64,000 nucleotides of DNA, taken from the NCBI GenBank assembly GCA_037074765.1, contig JBAMDO010000233.1, positions 1 through 64,000 on the forward strand, given 5' to 3'. The stretch comes from Mansonella perstans. Lineage: Eukaryota > Nematoda > Chromadorea > Rhabditida > Onchocercidae. The translations under genes and the position numbers were made by a program. Of this stretch, positions 61,739 through 64,000 are shown in pieces. The notes beneath the pieces were generated by a model. That model was given only the letters and a program-made list of their open reading frames with translations. It did not search any database and had not been told where the DNA came from. How positions within the stretch are numbered: position 1 is the stretch's first letter; each line of letters opens with the position of its first letter.

Positions 61739-64000
61739 CAAGGTAAACGATATGACAAATGTATAAACAGCAAATTCCAATGAATGAAATAATTGTTGAT
61801 GGCGATATTTTTACCTGCATCACATTCTGTCTATTCCACTAATTTTTCTTAACTTTAGATTTCATTTTAAGCTACATATTTTAACAGAAATGCTGCTATA
61901 AGCTACAACAATTATAAAATCATGAATGCTGATAAACTTGTCCTTCATCTGATTTCTGCTGACTGTTTTATTTATTTTTATCTCCTTTATCCGTTGAACT
62001 TAAATTTTGAACTTTTAGAAATTCGTTATTCATCGGAAATGTTGCCAAAGGAAGGCCAGGGTGAATGGTGTAGGAAAGAAGTGAAGCAGATGAAAATGCC
62101 ATCCGTTTTGAATGATGCAAAATTTTGATTGCCAACAATCTTGGTAGCAAAAAGCTTCAATAACTGCAACATTGATAAAAATTTTCGCCTACTTCTTGTT
62201 CAAATTTCTGATTACAGAAACAACATTCATTATTTCATCCTTGAATCTAATCTAATGCCTTCTTAATTAGTCCGTTTAAAAAAAGTTTTATTAATAATTT
62301 TTTGTGGATTCAAAGCAATCCAATTGATATGCAGCAATGATAATTTAAAAGCAATTGTTCTATCGCTATGTAAAAATATTAGGTTCAAATGAAGCAAATT
62401 TAACTTTGTCATAACTATTTCTCTAAATTTGATGGTATGCAAAGCAAGCAAACGCAATTTCTTATAGTCATGTTTAAACTCTAATTCGACGACATTAATA
62501 AAATGTGATCACCAACTGTTCTTTAAAAAGAAAAAAGCCTTTCAATATTTCAGTTGAATTTATTTAACTGACGAAAATATGAAAGTGAAGCAAAAGTTTT
62601 ATTGCAAATTTGGTTTGTAATGAAAATGAAATATGGCATGGCATATTCTCTGACTAATCGTTATGAGTAAAAAATAGTTCAAATAGAAAAAAAGTTTTTG
62701 AAAAAAATTTTTGCTTAAATTTTTTGGTGATGCCCATTCAATAGATGTAAATGCAGGCTCAATTTTACTGATGACGAGCAACAAAAAAAAAAAAATCACG
62801 GTATGATATTCAAATAAAAAATAACGAAAAGAAGCGACTTTTATGGTTGTACTTGTGGACGAGAAATTTGTCGCCAATACTGCATAACTGTGACCTTGAC
62901 ACAACCTATAGCGATTTGTAATAACGATTTATCCCATAATAAAGATTTATTCCATCTAATAAGTTCAAAAAAGGCCATAATTTTTGTTATGACGTCTATA
63001 GGAAACATTATCGGAGTAATAAAATATTCATGGAATCAAGTTTTCCACTCATTTTTCTTCCCTTTTTAATCTAACTTTGTCTTGCATTTAATTAAAGTTC
63101 ACTTTTTTAGATGTAAAAAGGATTTTTTAGATGTTGATGAATATTGAAGTATGTCTGATAATTATTCCAAATTATAATATTAAGTTTGATAACGCTTAAA
63201 TTTGAAAAATAAAATTTCCCATTCCTCTGCACAACAAATATCAGTTATGAAAATTATTAATTGGCAATATAAATCGCATAATAAAAAACAATGGAATAAT
63301 ATTATAATTTGGGATAAATACGACATAAATTCCCATTGTAGAAGATACTAACAAATTAACTTAATGAAACATTTCTTTGGAAGATCGTCTCAATGTAATT
63401 ACTGGCAAATAACATCTACCACAATTGACATTCTATTATTTTTGATTGCCTGAATTTAGTTAAATCACCACATAAATATGTGACGCGTATTCAATATCTG
63501 AAATCGAATATATATATAGTGTAAAATTTACTCAAAGTTGTTTGCGAATGACAACAATCAGTGCTGGTGATACTATTAGAATAACCGGAAAAAGACAATG
63601 TTGTATTGGCTTTGTTGCTATGAAATAATTAGACTGATGAACGGTTAAGAAAAATTCTTAATCAACAAGTATTAAATTTTGTATTTATTAGTAAAATTTA
63701 AATGGAAATGCTCGAGAAGAGAAATTAGTTTGGTTGTTGAAGTTGGCTAATTTTTCTTTCTTTGGAAGTGAGGTAAAAAAATAAACTAAGTATTGTTATT
63801 GGAATAATATAACTGCCAATAATAGAATTGAAGCGGAAATAAATTCGTCAACAACTTAAATTATGAAATCTATGTACAATGAATGTCACAAGATAGTGAA
63901 GTATTGAAATATTGATTGACTTTTATTGAGTCTACAGTAATCATGAGTGCTATATGTTGATCAGATTGCATCAGGCTAAAATCAACACATTTTTATCTGT
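61739..64000. other. Intergenic to window end
   Basis: The stretch is mostly non-coding. A segment at 62022-62128 after a TTTTAG acceptor is less AT-rich and open in two frames (SSEMLPKEGQGEWCRKEV or RKCCQRKARVNGVGKK). It is possibly a terminal exon. The duplicated fragment at 62854-62884 is listed separately. The final kilobase shows nothing. Confidence 0.45.
62854..62884 (+). pseudogene. Fragment similar to exon 1 of the membrane-protein gene
   Basis: Thirty-one bases match 58093-58123 (opposite strand) at 28 positions, and the three differences are all transitions. Both encode V-D-E-K-(L/F)-V-A-N-(I/T)-A in the same frame: VDEKFVANTA here and VDEKLVANIA in the gene. A stop codon follows at once, and the flanks do not match. 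It is therefore either a small relic of a duplicated exon or a chance match. Confidence 0.35.

Noticed and set aside
62599..62904. 101-codon minus frame
   Set aside because: It is Phe/Leu/Ile-rich through poly(T) runs, and its start overlaps the plus-strand duplicated fragment.
1..64000. Bacterial (Wolbachia-type) insertions, CRISPR arrays, transposase or reverse-transcriptase genes
   Set aside because: I looked for long uninterrupted bacterial-like frames, regularly spaced repeats and transposon or retroelement enzyme motifs, and saw none.

Overview
The window is AT-rich nuclear DNA (roughly 70% A+T by eye) carrying eukaryotic genes split by many short and medium introns with GT/AG ends and nematode-style TTTCAG acceptors. 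The clearest pointer to the organism is the large SR-tailed cyclophilin on the minus strand. Its isomerase domain closely resembles what I recall of Brugia malayi CYP-1, including the unusual His132 in the cyclosporin pocket. The source is therefore most likely a filarial (spirurid) nematode. I cannot name the species.

Layout. Positions 1-2093 are intergenic. Three minus-strand genes follow: a 15-exon gene for a ~753-residue helical, TPR-like protein (2094-7673), a short gene for a secreted Cys-containing protein (8082-8825), and a 7-exon ankyrin-repeat gene (10441-12813). An ~8 kb gene-poor stretch follows, ending in a set of strong splice signals that suggest an unannotated upstream transcript (19433-20632). 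Next come the plus-strand RNA helicase DDX47 (21012-24725) and, 370 bp behind it on the same strand, a small two-exon gene (25095-25391), an arrangement compatible with a nematode operon. A minus-strand hypothetical exon (26940-27308) and a partial plus-strand gene (29318-29594) lie in the next spacer.

The largest gene is tripeptidyl-peptidase II (31531-44467, about 31 exons, ~1347 aa, complete catalytic residues). A small possible terminal exon of an unidentified gene lies downstream (45989-46131). The SR-cyclophilin (46755-51903, minus, 13 exons, 857 aa) and the mitochondrial complex III subunit UQCRB/QCR7 (53477-55077, plus) are divergent. A newly recognised 5-exon gene for a single-pass membrane protein (55701-58209, minus, 244 aa) is convergent with UQCRB. 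The last 5.8 kb are largely non-coding, with a compound microsatellite, hairpins and a fragment similar to the first exon of the membrane-protein gene.

The genes do not form one pathway. They are a typical mix of housekeeping functions (rRNA processing, peptide degradation, pre-mRNA splicing-associated folding, respiration) and nematode-specific unknowns. All exon coordinates were read by eye from splice signals, reading-frame continuity and remembered family alignments. They were checked only for phase arithmetic, with no transcript evidence.
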